Source of the DNA: Nocardioides sp. WS12
GTDB lineage: Bacteria > Actinomycetota > Actinomycetes > Propionibacteriales > Nocardioidaceae
Length of the DNA stretch: 64,000 bases
Direction: 5' to 3'
Assembly: GCF_014108865.1 (NCBI RefSeq)
Contig: NZ_CP053928.1
Location: forward strand, 496,001 to 560,000
Below the pieces are notes generated by a model. It did no database searches. It saw only the letters and a program-made list of their open reading frames with translations, and was not told the origin of the DNA. The position numbers and the translations under genes are program-made. Every line of letters begins with the position of its first letter. The stretch's first letter is position 1. This document shows positions 33,906-43,140 of this stretch, one piece after another.

Positions 33906-35051
33906 CTAGCTGAGCAGGCGACGCGGCATCAACAGGTAGCGGAACGAGCCGCCCTCGGTGGGAGCGCCGGCCTCGCCGGTGCCGCTGATCACGACGGGCT
34001 TGGAGGCCTGAGTGAACGCGAGCTCCACGATCGGCTCATCGATGGCGCCGAGTCCGTCGAGCAGGAACGCCGGGTTGAACCCGGTGACCAGGTCCTCGCC
34101 GTCGATGTCCGCGGGCACCGACTCCGAGGCCTGGGCGTCATCGCCCGAGCCAGCGTCGAGCACCAGCGCACCGTCACGGAAGCTCAGCTGGACGGCGGTG
34201 TTGCGGTCGGCGACGAGCGAGACGCGCTTGACCGACTCGATCAGCTCGGCCCGGTCGATGCGCGCGACGGTCAGCTTCTCGCTCGGGAAAAGTGCCCGCA
34301 CCTTGGGGAACTCGCCGTCGAGCAGTCGGGTCGTCGTACGACGGACGCCGCCGGGACCGGTGCCCTCGAAGCCGATGATGCCGTCGCCGGCACCCGACGC
34401 GGAGAGCGCAATGGTGACCTCGGGACCGGCGGTCAGGGACTTCGCGGTGTCGCCGAGGACCTTCGCGGGGACCAGGGCGGCCATCGTGACGTCGGGGGTA
34501 CCGGGGTTCCAGGTCAGCTCACGCTGCGAGAGCCGGAACCGGTCGGTGGCGAGGAGGGCAATCGTGTCGCCCTCGATCTCGACCCGGACGCCGGTGAGGA
34601 CGGGCAGCATGTCGTCGCGGCCTGCAGCAGTGACGGCCTGGGCAACGGCGTGGGCGAACGCCTCGCTCGGGACCGTGCCCGTGGCGGTCGGCATGTCCGG
34701 GATCGAGGGGTAGTCCTCGACGGGCATGGTCTGCAGCGAGAAGCGCGAGGAACCGCAGGTCAGCGAGACCCGGGTGCCGTCGAGGGTGATGTCGACCGGC
34801 TTGTTCGGGAGGCTGCGGCAGATGTCGGCGAGCAGACGGCCGCTGACCAGGGCCTTGCCCTCGTCGCTGACCTCGGCGTTGAGCGTGGCGCGAGCCGACG
34901 TCTCGTAGTCGAACGTCGAGAGGATCAGGCCCTCGTCGCTGGCCTCGATCAGCAGGCCGGCAAGGACGGGGGCACTGGGGCGCACCGGAAGGCTGCGAGC
35001 AGCCCAGGCCACGGCGTCGGCGAGGACGTCACGGTCGACACGGAACTTCAC
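33906..35051 (-). CDS. dnaN: DNA polymerase III sliding clamp (beta)
   Basis: Ring-shaped processivity clamp of 381 aa, three clamp domains in tandem. I chose GTG 35051 (KFRVDRDVLADAVAWAARSL), matching family starts; an ATG five codons upstream (35066) is possible. Typical stretches: PVLAGLLIEA, FDYETSARA, SGRLLADICRSLP, LPVLTGVRVEIEG, LLATDRFRLSQRE, and the C-terminal YLLMPRRLLS. It is transcribed away from dnaA-side oriC toward gnd and recF. Confidence 0.97.
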   Translation of the reverse strand: MKFRVDRDVLADAVAWAARSLPVRPSAPVLAGLLIEASDEGLILSTFDYETSARATLNAEVSDEGKALVSGRLLADICRSLPNKPVDITLDGTRVSLTCGSSRFSLQTMPVEDYPSIPDMPTATGTVPSEAFAHAVAQAVTAAGRDDMLPVLTGVRVEIEGDTIALLATDRFRLSQRELTWNPGTPDVTMAALVPAKVLGDTAKSLTAGPEVTIALSASGAGDGIIGFEGTGPGGVRRTTTRLLDGEFPKVRALFPSEKLTVARIDRAELIESVKRVSLVADRNTAVQLSFRDGALVLDAGSGDDAQASESVPADIDGEDLVTGFNPAFLLDGLGAIDEPIVELAFTQASKPVVISGTGEAGAPTEGGSFRYLLMPRRLLS

Positions 35052-35519
35052 GGCGTCGTACCTCATCACTAGTTCGAAGGAGCCGGGCCCAACTCGCTGC
35101 GGTGCGCCTGTCGGTGAATGACAGATCTGGAGTTCGTGCCCGTGTGGGGTTGCATCCTGCCATGTCATTCCCAAGACCTGCACCCAGAACCTCGTCGAAG
35201 CCTCTCCGGGATCTGTCCCGGTCCGCTGAGTGCACAGGGAAAGGGCCCGGAGAGGTGCTGCGCTTCGAAGTGTTGGAGTTCAAGAGGGAGTAGTCATAGG
35301 TGCGGTGGAAACTGTGGATGACCGTTGTTTCCGCAGGTCAGGTGCCAGATGACCGGTGGATGAAGGTTGTGGATGAAATCGGTACGAACGGGGTGACCCT
35401 GTGCAGGAAGCTCCGGTCGTACGACGAACGCCAGGTGGTTCCACGGAATCCTCCCCGTGTAGTTCGCACCATTCGGGGTGGTTTCTCCACAGGCTGGAAT
35501 CACCAAAAGATTCTTGAGA
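35052..35519. other. Probable oriC, dnaA-dnaN intergenic region
   Basis: 468 bases between dnaN and dnaA, the usual actinobacterial origin site. DnaA-box-like sites: TGTGGATGA at 35313-35321 and 35368-35376, GGTGGATGA at 35355-35363 and TTCTCCACA at 35483-35491; all differ from TTATCCACA by one or two bases. A moderately AT-rich stretch adjoins the dnaA end (about 35497-35522). No perfect box was found here. The dnaN-proximal 250 bases show nothing I recognise beyond the dnaN leader. Confidence 0.8.
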
Positions 35520-37109
35520 TCAACCCTGGCGCGCTTGCATCTTCACGCGGTTGGTCAGTTCGCTGACCTGGTTGAAGACCGCACGACGCTCGCCGAGGAG
35601 CTGGTTGATCTTCCGTTCGGCGTACATCACGGTCGTGTGGTCACGGTTGCCGAACTGCGCACCGATCTTCGGCAGCGACAGTCCGGTCAGCTCACGACAC
35701 AGGTACATGGCGATCTGACGGGCCATCACCAGGTGCCGGCCGCGGCTGGGTCCGGTGAGCTCCTCGATGGAGAGCCCGAAGTACGCCGCGGTCTGGGCGA
35801 TGATGAGCGGCGCGGTGATCTCCGGCTCGCCACCGTCGGGGATCAGGTCCTTGAGCACGATCTCGGCCAGCGTCATGTCGACGTCCTGGCGGTTGAGGTT
35901 CGCGAAGGCGGTGACCCGGATGAGGGCTCCCTCGAGCTCACGGATGTTGGTCTGGATCTTGCTGGCGATGAACTCGAGGACGTCGGAGGGCGCCGTGAGG
36001 CGGTCCATGGCGGCCTTCTTGCGAAGGATCGCGATCCGGGTCTCGAGGTCGGGGGCCTGGACGTCGGTGATGAGGCCCCACTCGAAGCGGTTGCGCAGCC
36101 GGTCCTCCAGCGCCTCGAGCAGCTTCGGCGGCCGGTCGGAGGTCAGCACGATCTGCTTGTTCGCGTTGTGGAGCGTGTTGAAGGTGTGGAAGAACTCTTC
36201 CTGGGTCTGGGTCTTGCCCGCCAGGAACTGGATGTCGTCGATGAGGAGGACGTCGACTTCGCGGTACTTCCGCTTGAACCGGTCCTGGCGGTCGTCGCGA
36301 ATCGCGTTGATGAACTCGTTGGTGAACTCCTCGCTGGAGACGTAGCGCACCTTGGACCCGGCGTAGATCGTGCGGACGTAGTGCCCGATCGCGTGCAACA
36401 GGTGGGTCTTGCCGAGGCCGGACTCTCCGTAGATCAGCAGTGGGTTGTAGCTCTTGCCCGGTGCTTCACTGACCGCGACGGCCGCGGCATGGGGGAAGCG
36501 GTTGGACGAGCCGATGACGAAGGTCTCGAAGGTGTACTTCGGGTTCAGGCGCGTCTCGCCGGAGCCGGTGGCCGAGGGACCGGCGGCGTTGGCGGCGTTC
36601 AGGTCCGGCGGGGTGAACGCGGCGTCGTACCCGGGAGTGGCGACGACGGCTGCAGCGTCGAACGTCGACGAATCGGTTTGTGGCTTTGTCGACAAGTCGA
36701 CCTGCTGCTCGAGCGCCGGCTGACCGGGCTGTCCCGACTGGCGGGGTTGGTCGTAGCCGGGGCCCTGGTCGTACGGCGCCGGGCCACCTTCGAAGGGGAC
36801 GTCATGGCGCAGCGTGCTGTCCACGGTCACCGCCAACTGGACCTCCTGGCCGAACCGTTCGGTCAGGGCGTCCTCGAGCTGGCTGCGCAGGCGACCCTCG
36901 AGGCGCTTGCGCGTGAAGTCGTCCGGAACGGCCACGATCGCGGTGGTGCCGTGGAGCGTGACGGGTCGGCTGGCCTGGAGCCAGGCACGCTGATGGGCCT
37001 GGAGTTCACCGACGACAGCGGACCACTCGACGCTGAGACGGGCCGTTGCCGAGTCCTGGGCCGAGTCCTGGTTGGCATCGTTCTGGGGCTGATCGGGGTT
37101 GCCGGTCAC
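35520..37109 (-). CDS. dnaA: Chromosomal replication initiator DnaA
   Basis: 529 aa from GTG 37109. Domain I is at about 25-100 (SVEWSAVVGELQAHQRAWL), followed by a long Gln/Asp/Pro-rich domain II (about 110-190), the AAA+ domain III with Walker A GESGLGKT (about 228) and Walker B LLIDDIQFLAG, and domain IV with the DNA-binding signature GAQFGNRDHTTVMYAERKI. Length and layout are as in other actinobacteria. It is divergent from rpmH across a 560-base gap and next to the probable origin. Confidence 0.99.
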   Translation of the reverse strand: MTGNPDQPQNDANQDSAQDSATARLSVEWSAVVGELQAHQRAWLQASRPVTLHGTTAIVAVPDDFTRKRLEGRLRSQLEDALTERFGQEVQLAVTVDSTLRHDVPFEGGPAPYDQGPGYDQPRQSGQPGQPALEQQVDLSTKPQTDSSTFDAAAVVATPGYDAAFTPPDLNAANAAGPSATGSGETRLNPKYTFETFVIGSSNRFPHAAAVAVSEAPGKSYNPLLIYGESGLGKTHLLHAIGHYVRTIYAGSKVRYVSSEEFTNEFINAIRDDRQDRFKRKYREVDVLLIDDIQFLAGKTQTQEEFFHTFNTLHNANKQIVLTSDRPPKLLEALEDRLRNRFEWGLITDVQAPDLETRIAILRKKAAMDRLTAPSDVLEFIASKIQTNIRELEGALIRVTAFANLNRQDVDMTLAEIVLKDLIPDGGEPEITAPLIIAQTAAYFGLSIEELTGPSRGRHLVMARQIAMYLCRELTGLSLPKIGAQFGNRDHTTVMYAERKINQLLGERRAVFNQVSELTNRVKMQARQG

Positions 37110-37480
37110 GCCTCACACCTCTCGCTGTTCGTCTGGTCCGGTCCGCCGATGGGCGGCCTTCGGGTGGTGCCGGCCGATTTTCCGTCCGGAGAAACAGGCT
37201 GGCTCCACAAGTTTGTCCACAGGTTGTGAACATTTGCATCACTGGCGCGGGATGCGAAACCGAGGCCGCCTCGATTTGCCGCCTCGATCACTGTTTGCGC
37301 AGGTCAGCGCCCTGTAGTGGAGGGCGATGGTGCTGCGGGTCACGGTGTCGACTGGCTGCTTCGAGGTCCGGCGGGGAAACCCGGATCAGTCGAACTTAGT
37401 AGCCGATCACCCCGGGGATCAACCCGCTATCCACAGGTTTTCACCTTCATCTGTGCAAAGAGTCGGGGGGTGCCGTCGGT
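37110..37480. promoter_or_regulatory. dnaA upstream region with DnaA-box-like sites
   Basis: Part of the 560-base dnaA-rpmH gap. TTGTCCACA (37213-37221) and CTATCCACA (37427-37435) each match the DnaA box at 8 of 9 positions, consistent with dnaA autoregulation or a second origin lobe. I could not pick a confident dnaA promoter. Confidence 0.6.
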
Positions 37481-37510
37481 TTGACCCCAGATTGGGCCTG
37501 CGCGTACCGT
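37481..37510 (+). promoter_or_regulatory. Putative sigma-70-type promoter of rpmH
   Basis: TTGACC at 37481-37486 and TACCGT at 37505-37510 with an 18-base spacer fit the actinobacterial housekeeping consensus (TTGACA, TANNNT). The leader to rpmH is about 150 bases and includes a perfect 9-bp hairpin, CCACGAGGC ... GCCTCGTGG (37546-37570). Confidence 0.5.
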
Positions 37511-37669
37511 TGATTGGTCAACCGGAGTCGACCGGTGCCGCATGTCCACGAGGCCCTTACCGCCTCGTGGCTGCGCGGTGCCGGCCGACACGTCTTGCGG
37601 CTCCTGACCGGAGCTGCTTCCAGGCTGCCGGGCAGACCCTTCCCGTCATTTGCACCCTGAGAGGTCATC

Positions 37670-37807
37670 GTGAGCAAGCGCACGTACCAGCCGAACAACC
37701 GCCGCCGGCACAAGGTCCACGGCTTCCGCCTTCGTATGCGGACCCGCGCGGGTCGCTCGATTCTGGCGAACCGTCGCCGAAAGGGCCGTCAGAGCCTGTC
37801 CGTCTGA
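37670..37807 (+). CDS. rpmH: 50S ribosomal protein L34
   Basis: 45-residue basic ribosomal protein from GTG 37670. It begins [19 protein letters not shown] and ends with [11 protein letters not shown], the canonical L34 sequence. Its place ahead of rnpA is universal. The promoter and leader are in the 560-base gap to dnaA. Confidence 0.98.
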   Translation: MSKRTYQPNNRRRHKVHGFRLRMRTRAGRSILANRRRKGRQSLSV

Positions 37808-37849
37808 GGACGGACTCGTGTCCGCCCAGCGCATTCCGTGGGGCTGACC

Positions 37850-38239
37850 GTGCTCACCGCCGGTTCCCGGCTCACTGACCCCGAAGGTTTTCGGGCGGCG
37901 AGCCGTCGCGGCCGTCGCGCCGGAAGCCGCTCCGTCGTCACCCACCTGCTGTCCCCTGAGGGCACGCAGGTTGTTGGCATGTCCACCATCGGATCCGCGC
38001 CTCGTGTCGGGTTCGTCGTGAGCAAGGCGGTCGGTACCGCCGTCGTCCGCAATCAGGTCAAGCGCCGGTTGCGGCACGCCATGCGCGACCGGATGGCAAC
38101 GCTCCCCGCGGGCTCACTGCTCGTGGTGCGGGCCCAGACGCCGGCGGCCACGGCGTCGTACCCGGAACTGGTGGCGGACCTCGACCGTTGTCTCCAACGC
38201 GTGGTCCGGTCCGGTGCCATCGCCGGGGAGGCGGGATGA
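37850..38239 (+). CDS. rnpA: Ribonuclease P protein component
   Basis: Protein subunit of RNase P, which matures tRNA 5' ends. 129 aa from GTG 37850, where the sequence [20 protein letters not shown] matches family starts; a GTG four codons upstream (37838) is also possible. The RNA-binding signature [24 protein letters not shown] is complete. The stop overlaps the yidD start (ATGA). Confidence 0.96.
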   Translation: MLTAGSRLTDPEGFRAASRRGRRAGSRSVVTHLLSPEGTQVVGMSTIGSAPRVGFVVSKAVGTAVVRNQVKRRLRHAMRDRMATLPAGSLLVVRAQTPAATASYPELVADLDRCLQRVVRSGAIAGEAG

Positions 38240-38514
38240 AGTGGCTGCTGATCGGTCTGGTGCGCGGCTATCAACTCCTGATCAGCCCGCTGCTGGGTCC
38301 CACCTGCCGCTACTACCCCTCCTGTTCGGCGTACGCCGTCCAGGCGCTGCAGATTCACGGAGCTTTCAAGGGCACCTGGCTGGCCGTACGACGGCTGCTG
38401 CGGTGCCACCCCTGGTCTCCCGGGGGCGTTGACCACGTCCCTGAGCGCACTCCGCGCTCTCCCGATCTCCGTACGGCGTCCGCCGGCGGACCTCACACCC
38501 AGCAAGGAGCCTGA
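38236..38514 (+). CDS. yidD: Membrane protein insertion efficiency factor YidD
   Basis: 92-aa amphipathic membrane-associated protein that aids YidC insertion. ATG 38236 overlaps the rnpA stop. Family signature: [37 protein letters not shown] and [17 protein letters not shown], with the three conserved Cys. The C-terminal 20 residues are a variable tail. It is followed three bases later by yidC. Confidence 0.96.
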   Translation: MKWLLIGLVRGYQLLISPLLGPTCRYYPSCSAYAVQALQIHGAFKGTWLAVRRLLRCHPWSPGGVDHVPERTPRSPDLRTASAGGPHTQQGA

Positions 38515-38517
38515 TCC

Positions 38518-39567
38518 GTGGGCATCTTCGGCGACATCGGCCACTTCATCATGGTGCCGCTCTACTACATCATCTCCGCGGTGCTCATCGGCTGGCACGA
38601 GTTGTTCAGCCTGCTGGGTCTGGATCCCGCTGGTGGTCTGTCGTGGGCACTGTCGATCATCGGCCTGACGCTCGTGATCCGGGCAGCGCTCATCCCGCTG
38701 TTCGTGAAGCAGATCAAGTCCAGCCGCAACATGCAGCTGCTGCAGCCCAAGGTCAAGGAACTGCAGAAGAAGTACGGCCACGACCGGCAGAAGCTGGCCG
38801 AAGAGACGATGAAGCTCTACAAGGACGCCGGGACCAACCCGTTCGCGTCCTGCCTGCCGATCCTGCTGCAGATGCCGATCTTCTTCGCCCTGTTCCGCCT
38901 GCTCGACCAGGCCGCCAAGAAGAACAAGGCCCACGGCTTCCTCGACGCGGACCGCGCCAAGCAGTTCGGCCAGTCCGAGGTCTTCGGCAAGATCCCGCTC
39001 GCCGACTCCTTCTGGGGATCGCGCACCTGGGGCCCGGAGCCGCAGACCGCGGTCATGATCGTCGCGCTCGTCCTGGTGCTCGCTATGACGGCCACCACCT
39101 TCTTCACGCAGCGTCAGCTGATGGCCAAGAACATGCCTGCCGAGGCGATGAGCGGCCCGTACGCGCAGCAGCAGAAGATGCTCCTCTACATCCTCCCCGT
39201 GGCCTTCGGCCTCGGTGGCGTGGCGTTCCCGATCGGCGTACTCCTCTACTGGACCACCTCGAACCTGTGGACGATGAGCCAGCAGTTCTACGTCATCCGC
39301 AACAACCCCGCTCCCGGTACGCCGGCCGAGCAGGCCAAGAAGGACCGCGACCGCGCCAAGGCGATCAAGCACGGCAAGGTGGACCTGGAGGCAGAGGCGG
39401 CGGCTGCTGAGGCCGCGGCCATCGAAGCCAAGCGTGCCGCTGCTGCCGCCGTACGCCAGCAGCCCAAGCGCCAGACCAAGGCGCAGCGCAAGAAGACCTC
39501 CGGTGGCGCCAGTAACAGCGCCCCGAACAAGCAGGACCCCACCACGAACGAGGGAGACCCCAGATGA
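38518..39567 (+). CDS. yidC: Membrane protein insertase YidC (Oxa1 family)
   Basis: 349 aa from GTG 38518. Five hydrophobic helices with the Oxa1/YidC core (WALSIIGLTLVIRAALIPLF, CLPILLQMPIFFALFRLL, FPIGVLLYWTTSNLWTMSQQ). The conserved positive residue in the hydrophilic groove is present as Arg in LVIRAALIP. The C-terminal 70 residues are Ala/Lys-rich and disordered, common in actinobacteria. It overlaps jag by 4 bases (ATGA). Confidence 0.97.
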   Translation: MGIFGDIGHFIMVPLYYIISAVLIGWHELFSLLGLDPAGGLSWALSIIGLTLVIRAALIPLFVKQIKSSRNMQLLQPKVKELQKKYGHDRQKLAEETMKLYKDAGTNPFASCLPILLQMPIFFALFRLLDQAAKKNKAHGFLDADRAKQFGQSEVFGKIPLADSFWGSRTWGPEPQTAVMIVALVLVLAMTATTFFTQRQLMAKNMPAEAMSGPYAQQQKMLLYILPVAFGLGGVAFPIGVLLYWTTSNLWTMSQQFYVIRNNPAPGTPAEQAKKDRDRAKAIKHGKVDLEAEAAAAEAAAIEAKRAAAAAVRQQPKRQTKAQRKKTSGGASNSAPNKQDPTTNEGDPR

Positions 39568-40148
39568 GCGCCGACATCGAGACCGAGGCCGCGACCGAGA
39601 ACGAGGTCGTGGAGACGGACGCCGTCGACACCGACGCCGCGGACACCGACGAGGCGCCTGCCGCCCCGAAGACCGAGGCCGACCGTATTGCCCGCCTCGA
39701 GCAGGAAGGCGACATCGCCGCCGACTACCTCGAGGAACTGCTCGACATCGCCGACCTCGATGGCGACCTGGACATCGACGTGGAGGCCGACCGGGCCGCC
39801 GTGTCGATCGTGGGAGCCGAGCTCTCGCAGCTCGTCGGTTCCGACGGCAAGGTGCTCGAAGCCCTCCAGGAGCTCACCCGTCTCGCGGTCTACCGCGAGA
39901 CCGGCGAGCGGTCGCGCCTGATGCTCGACATCTCCGGCTTCCGGGCCGACAAGCGCACCCGCCTGACGAAGCTCGGTGAGGAGAAGGCAGCCGAGGTCAT
40001 CGCGTCCGGTGAGCCCGTCTCCCTGGACCCGATGTCGCCGTTCGAGCGCAAGATCGTCCACGACGCCGTTGCGGCCGCCGGTCTCCGGTCGGAGTCCGCT
40101 GGCGTCGAGCCGCGTCGCTACGTCGTCGTACTGCCCGCGGACGCCTGA
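39564..40148 (+). CDS. jag: Jag / KhpB-like R3H single-strand nucleic-acid-binding protein
   Basis: 194 aa. An acidic disordered head (1-45) leads to a KH-like domain (about 60-130: [39 protein letters not shown]) and an R3H domain (about 135-190: [47 protein letters not shown]). It binds RNA; in other bacteria it affects cell elongation. It is the usual partner of yidC, with overlapping genes. Confidence 0.95.
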   Translation: MSADIETEAATENEVVETDAVDTDAADTDEAPAAPKTEADRIARLEQEGDIAADYLEELLDIADLDGDLDIDVEADRAAVSIVGAELSQLVGSDGKVLEALQELTRLAVYRETGERSRLMLDISGFRADKRTRLTKLGEEKAAEVIASGEPVSLDPMSPFERKIVHDAVAAAGLRSESAGVEPRRYVVVLPADA

Positions 40149-40170
40149 GCGTCCCGGACCACCGGTCGAC

Positions 40171-40184
40171 GTTTCACGTGAAAC
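40171..40184. promoter_or_regulatory. parS site 1, overlapping the rsmG start
   Basis: Perfect GTTTCACGTGAAAC, the ParB-binding centromere site. The GTG used as the start of rsmG (40178) lies within the site. Confidence 0.93.
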
Positions 40185-40981
40185 AAGACGACTCCACCAC
40201 ACCCCCGGTGTCTCCGGATCCGCAGGATCCGGCAGGCCCGGGGGTGCGGTCTTCTCCCGGACCTGTCCCGGCGGTTGCCGCCGACGTCTTCCCTGCCGAC
40301 CGGTTGCCGCTGGCGATCCGGTACGCCGAACTGCTGGCCACCGCGGGAGTGATCCGCGGCCTGATCGGCCCGCGGGAAGCTCCCCGCCTGTGGGACCGGC
40401 ACATGATCAACTGCGCGCTGCTGTCGCCCGCCCTGCCCCAGGGCGCCACCGTGGCCGACATCGGCTCCGGAGCCGGCCTGCCCGGCCTCGTGGTGGCCAT
40501 CGCCCGCCCCGACCTCACCATCACCTTGGTGGAGCCCCTGCTGCGTCGTACGACGTTCCTGGAGGAGGTCGTGGCGGAACTGGGCCTGTCCCACGTCACC
40601 GTCGTGCGTGGCCGCGCGGACGCACTGCACGGCAAGGCCACCTACGACGTCGTCACGTCCCGCGCAGTGGCTCCCCTGGAACGGCTGCTCGGCTGGAGCA
40701 TGCCGCTCGTTGCACCGCACGGAGCGCTCGTGGCCATGAAGGGCAGCTCTGCTGCCGACGAGGTCGCCTCAGCCGGTTCCACCCTGTCGAAGCTGCAGTG
40801 CGCTCCCCCCACCATCGATACCCTCGGCGCGGAGTTCGCTGCCGTCGAAGGTGTCGATCCGATTCAGGTCGTCCGGGTCACCTGGGCCGACCCGACCCGC
40901 GTATCGTTGCCCGCTCGTGGCACCCGTGGTTCTCGCGAATCACGTCCCGGTACGTCACGTTCCAAGAGGAGGAAGTCGTGA
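40178..40981 (+). CDS. rsmG: 16S rRNA (guanine527-N7) methyltransferase RsmG
   Basis: SAM-dependent methylase of 16S rRNA G527, 267 aa. After a Pro-rich head (1-42) the family sequence [20 protein letters not shown] and [11 protein letters not shown] leads to the SAM motif [19 protein letters not shown] and [15 protein letters not shown]. The GTG 40178 inside parS is the first usable start in this frame; no Shine-Dalgarno is seen, so a leaderless or internal start is possible. The C-terminal tail is basic (SRSKRRKS). The stop overlaps the parA start. Confidence 0.95.
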   Translation: MKQDDSTTPPVSPDPQDPAGPGVRSSPGPVPAVAADVFPADRLPLAIRYAELLATAGVIRGLIGPREAPRLWDRHMINCALLSPALPQGATVADIGSGAGLPGLVVAIARPDLTITLVEPLLRRTTFLEEVVAELGLSHVTVVRGRADALHGKATYDVVTSRAVAPLERLLGWSMPLVAPHGALVAMKGSSAADEVASAGSTLSKLQCAPPTIDTLGAEFAAVEGVDPIQVVRVTWADPTRVSLPARGTRGSRESRPGTSRSKRRKS

Positions 40982-42126
40982 GCGACCAGTTCACCCCCGA
41001 AGGGTTTTCCACCGATGGGAGTACCGGTCCTGAGCGTGCCCATCCACAGACTGGCCCTGGTTATCCACAGGTAGCCGTTGCGGACGAGGTCTCGGGCGAC
41101 GGCCATGTTTCACGTGAAACAGGCGCAGTTGAGGGTGCCGACGTTTCACGTGAAACGGCGATGACTCCCCCTCCGCCGGCGTCCAGCCAGGTCCGTACCG
41201 CGGCACAGTTGGCCGAGGCCGCCGCCGACTTCGACGACGACCTGACACCGCTCGCGCGGGCCGCTCAGGCGACCGTTCTGGTGCGCGCCGGCATCCCGCA
41301 GGAACATCTCGCTCGGCCCTCCGAGACCCGCGTCTTCGTGGTGGCCAACCAGAAGGGCGGGGTCGGCAAGACCACCTCGACCGTGAACCTCGCGGCCGCG
41401 ATGACGCAGCTCGGCCAGAAGGTCCTGGTCATCGACCTGGACCCGCAGGGCAACGCGTCGACCGCACTGAACATTGACCACCACCAGGGCACCCCGTCGA
41501 CGTACGAGCTCCTGGTGGACGGCCTCGCGATCGCCGACATCGCCCAGCCGTGCCCCGATGCCGCCGGCCTGTGGGTGGTCCCCGCGACCATCGACCTGGC
41601 CGGTGCGGAGATCGAACTGGTCAGCGTCGTCGCCCGTGAGCAGCGCCTGAAGAAGGCCATCGATGCGCACCCGCGGATCGGTACGGCCGAGAAGGTGGGC
41701 GAGGACCGTTTCGACTACGTCTTCATCGACTGCCCGCCGTCGCTGGGTCTGCTCACCCTGAACGCCCTCGTTGCGGGCGCCGAGATGATGATCCCGATCC
41801 AGGCCGAGTACTACGCCCTCGAGGGTCTCGGGCAGCTGCTCAAGACCGTCGACATGGTCCGCGCGCACCTCAACCCGGACCTGGCCGTCTCCACCATCTT
41901 GCTGACCATGTACGACGCCCGGACCCGCCTGGCTGCCGGTGTGGCCCAGGAGGTTCGGGACCACTTCGGTGACCAGGTCGTGAAGACCGCCATCCCGCGT
42001 TCGGTGCGGGTGTCCGAAGCGCCGTCGTACGGACAGACCGTGATGACCTACGATCCGGGCTCTCCGGGGGCCCTCAGCTACCTCGAGGCGGCCCGCGAAA
42101 TCGTCACGAAGGGCAGCCTCCAGTGA
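40978..42126 (+). CDS. parA: Chromosome partitioning ATPase ParA (Soj)
   Basis: Drives origin segregation with ParB and parS. 382 aa from GTG 40978, with GAGGAGG just upstream. The first 115 or so residues are a low-complexity extension whose DNA contains one perfect DnaA box and two parS sites (which encode VSRETG and VSRETA). The deviant Walker A KGGVGKTT (Lys about 126), [26 protein letters not shown] and [14 protein letters not shown] are complete. It overlaps rsmG (GTGA) and parB (GTGA). Confidence 0.97.
   Translation: MSDQFTPEGFSTDGSTGPERAHPQTGPGYPQVAVADEVSGDGHVSRETGAVEGADVSRETAMTPPPPASSQVRTAAQLAEAAADFDDDLTPLARAAQATVLVRAGIPQEHLARPSETRVFVVANQKGGVGKTTSTVNLAAAMTQLGQKVLVIDLDPQGNASTALNIDHHQGTPSTYELLVDGLAIADIAQPCPDAAGLWVVPATIDLAGAEIELVSVVAREQRLKKAIDAHPRIGTAEKVGEDRFDYVFIDCPPSLGLLTLNALVAGAEMMIPIQAEYYALEGLGQLLKTVDMVRAHLNPDLAVSTILLTMYDARTRLAAGVAQEVRDHFGDQVVKTAIPRSVRVSEAPSYGQTVMTYDPGSPGALSYLEAAREIVTKGSLQ
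41061..41069 (+). promoter_or_regulatory. Perfect DnaA box inside parA
   Basis: TTATCCACA, the only exact consensus DnaA box I found in the window. A weaker CCATCCACA lies 21 bases upstream (41040-41048). Both fall within the parA N-terminal extension, 38 bases before parS site 2. Confidence 0.75.
41107..41120. promoter_or_regulatory. parS site 2, inside parA
   Basis: Perfect GTTTCACGTGAAAC within the 5' coding region of parA. Confidence 0.93.
41143..41156. promoter_or_regulatory. parS site 3, inside parA
   Basis: Perfect GTTTCACGTGAAAC, 36 bases after parS site 2 (start to start) and in the same reading frame, both coding for VSRET. Confidence 0.93.
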
Positions 42127-43127
42127 ACGCCCAGGCCCCTCGACGCGGCCTCGGTCGCGGCCTCGGATCGCTCATCCCGACAGCGCCCCCTGTCAACCCG
42201 ACATTTCAGGATGCGGACCTTTCCGCAGGAGCCACTTCCAGCCCATCCGTGGACCCCGGGTCCACCGATTCCGCGCGAGGCCCTCAGATCGAAGATTCGG
42301 GTCTGGCGCCCGTTGAGGGCGCCTATTTCGCCGAACTGCCCGTCGACCACATCAAGCCCAATGCGGTCAACCCGCGGACCGTCTTCGACGAGGACGCGAT
42401 GGCCGAATTGGTCCACTCGATCCGCGAAATCGGGCTGCTCCAGCCCGTCGTCGTACGACGGACCGGGCCGGACGCCTTCGAACTGGTCATGGGGGAGCGG
42501 CGTTGGCGCGCGACCCAGCAGGCCGGCCTCGCCACCATCCCGGCGATCGTCCGGGAGACCGAAGACACCGCGATGCTGCGCGACGCGTTGCTGGAGAACC
42601 TGCACCGCAGCAACCTGAACCCGCTCGAGGAAGCAGCCGCCTACCAGCAGCTGCTCGAGGACTTCGCGTGCACGCACGAGGAGCTGGCCCAGCGGATCGG
42701 CCGCTCGCGTCCGCAGATCAGCAACACGATGCGTCTGCTCAAGCTCTCGCCGGCCGTCCAGCGCCGGGTCGCCGCGGGCGTCCTGTCCGCCGGCCACGCG
42801 CGGGCGCTGCTCGGCGTCTCCGAGGCGGACCTCCAGGACCGGCTCGCGCAGCGGGTCGTGGCCGAGGGCATCTCGGTGCGCGGCCTCGAGGAGATCGTCG
42901 CGGTCGGTGACGTCGGTGGCGCTGCCCCGCGTCCGCAGCGTGCCCGCCCGAAGGCCCCCGGCCTGGTGGAGCTCTCGGATCGCCTCGGCGACCGGCTCGA
43001 GACGCGGGTCAAGATCGACCTGGGCAAGGCCAAGGGCAAGATCAGCATCGAGTTCGCCAACACCGGCGACCTGCAGCGCATCGTCGACCTGATCGACCCG
43101 CGCAACCGGGACGACCGACCGATCTGA
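42123..43127 (+). CDS. parB: Chromosome partitioning protein ParB (Spo0J)
   Basis: CTPase and DNA clamp that loads at parS and spreads. 334 aa from GTG 42123. The head RRGLGRGLGSLIP is the ParA-contact motif. The core has ELPVDHIKPNAVNPRTVFDE, the CTP-binding GERRWRATQQAG and ENLHRSNLNPLEEA, and the HTH (CTHEELAQRIGRSRPQISNT) that reads parS. The C-terminal dimerisation domain (LETRVKIDLGKAKGKISIEF) is complete. It is last in the rpmH-to-parB cluster. Confidence 0.97.
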   Translation: MNAQAPRRGLGRGLGSLIPTAPPVNPTFQDADLSAGATSSPSVDPGSTDSARGPQIEDSGLAPVEGAYFAELPVDHIKPNAVNPRTVFDEDAMAELVHSIREIGLLQPVVVRRTGPDAFELVMGERRWRATQQAGLATIPAIVRETEDTAMLRDALLENLHRSNLNPLEEAAAYQQLLEDFACTHEELAQRIGRSRPQISNTMRLLKLSPAVQRRVAAGVLSAGHARALLGVSEADLQDRLAQRVVAEGISVRGLEEIVAVGDVGGAAPRPQRARPKAPGLVELSDRLGDRLETRVKIDLGKAKGKISIEFANTGDLQRIVDLIDPRNRDDRPI

Positions 43128-43140
43128 GCGGTTTCGCGCC

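Noticed and set aside
39976..40977. An N-terminal extension of ParA over jag and rsmG.
   Set aside because: It overlaps rsmG fully out of frame and is compositionally nonsense; GTG 40978 has a strong GAGGAGG.
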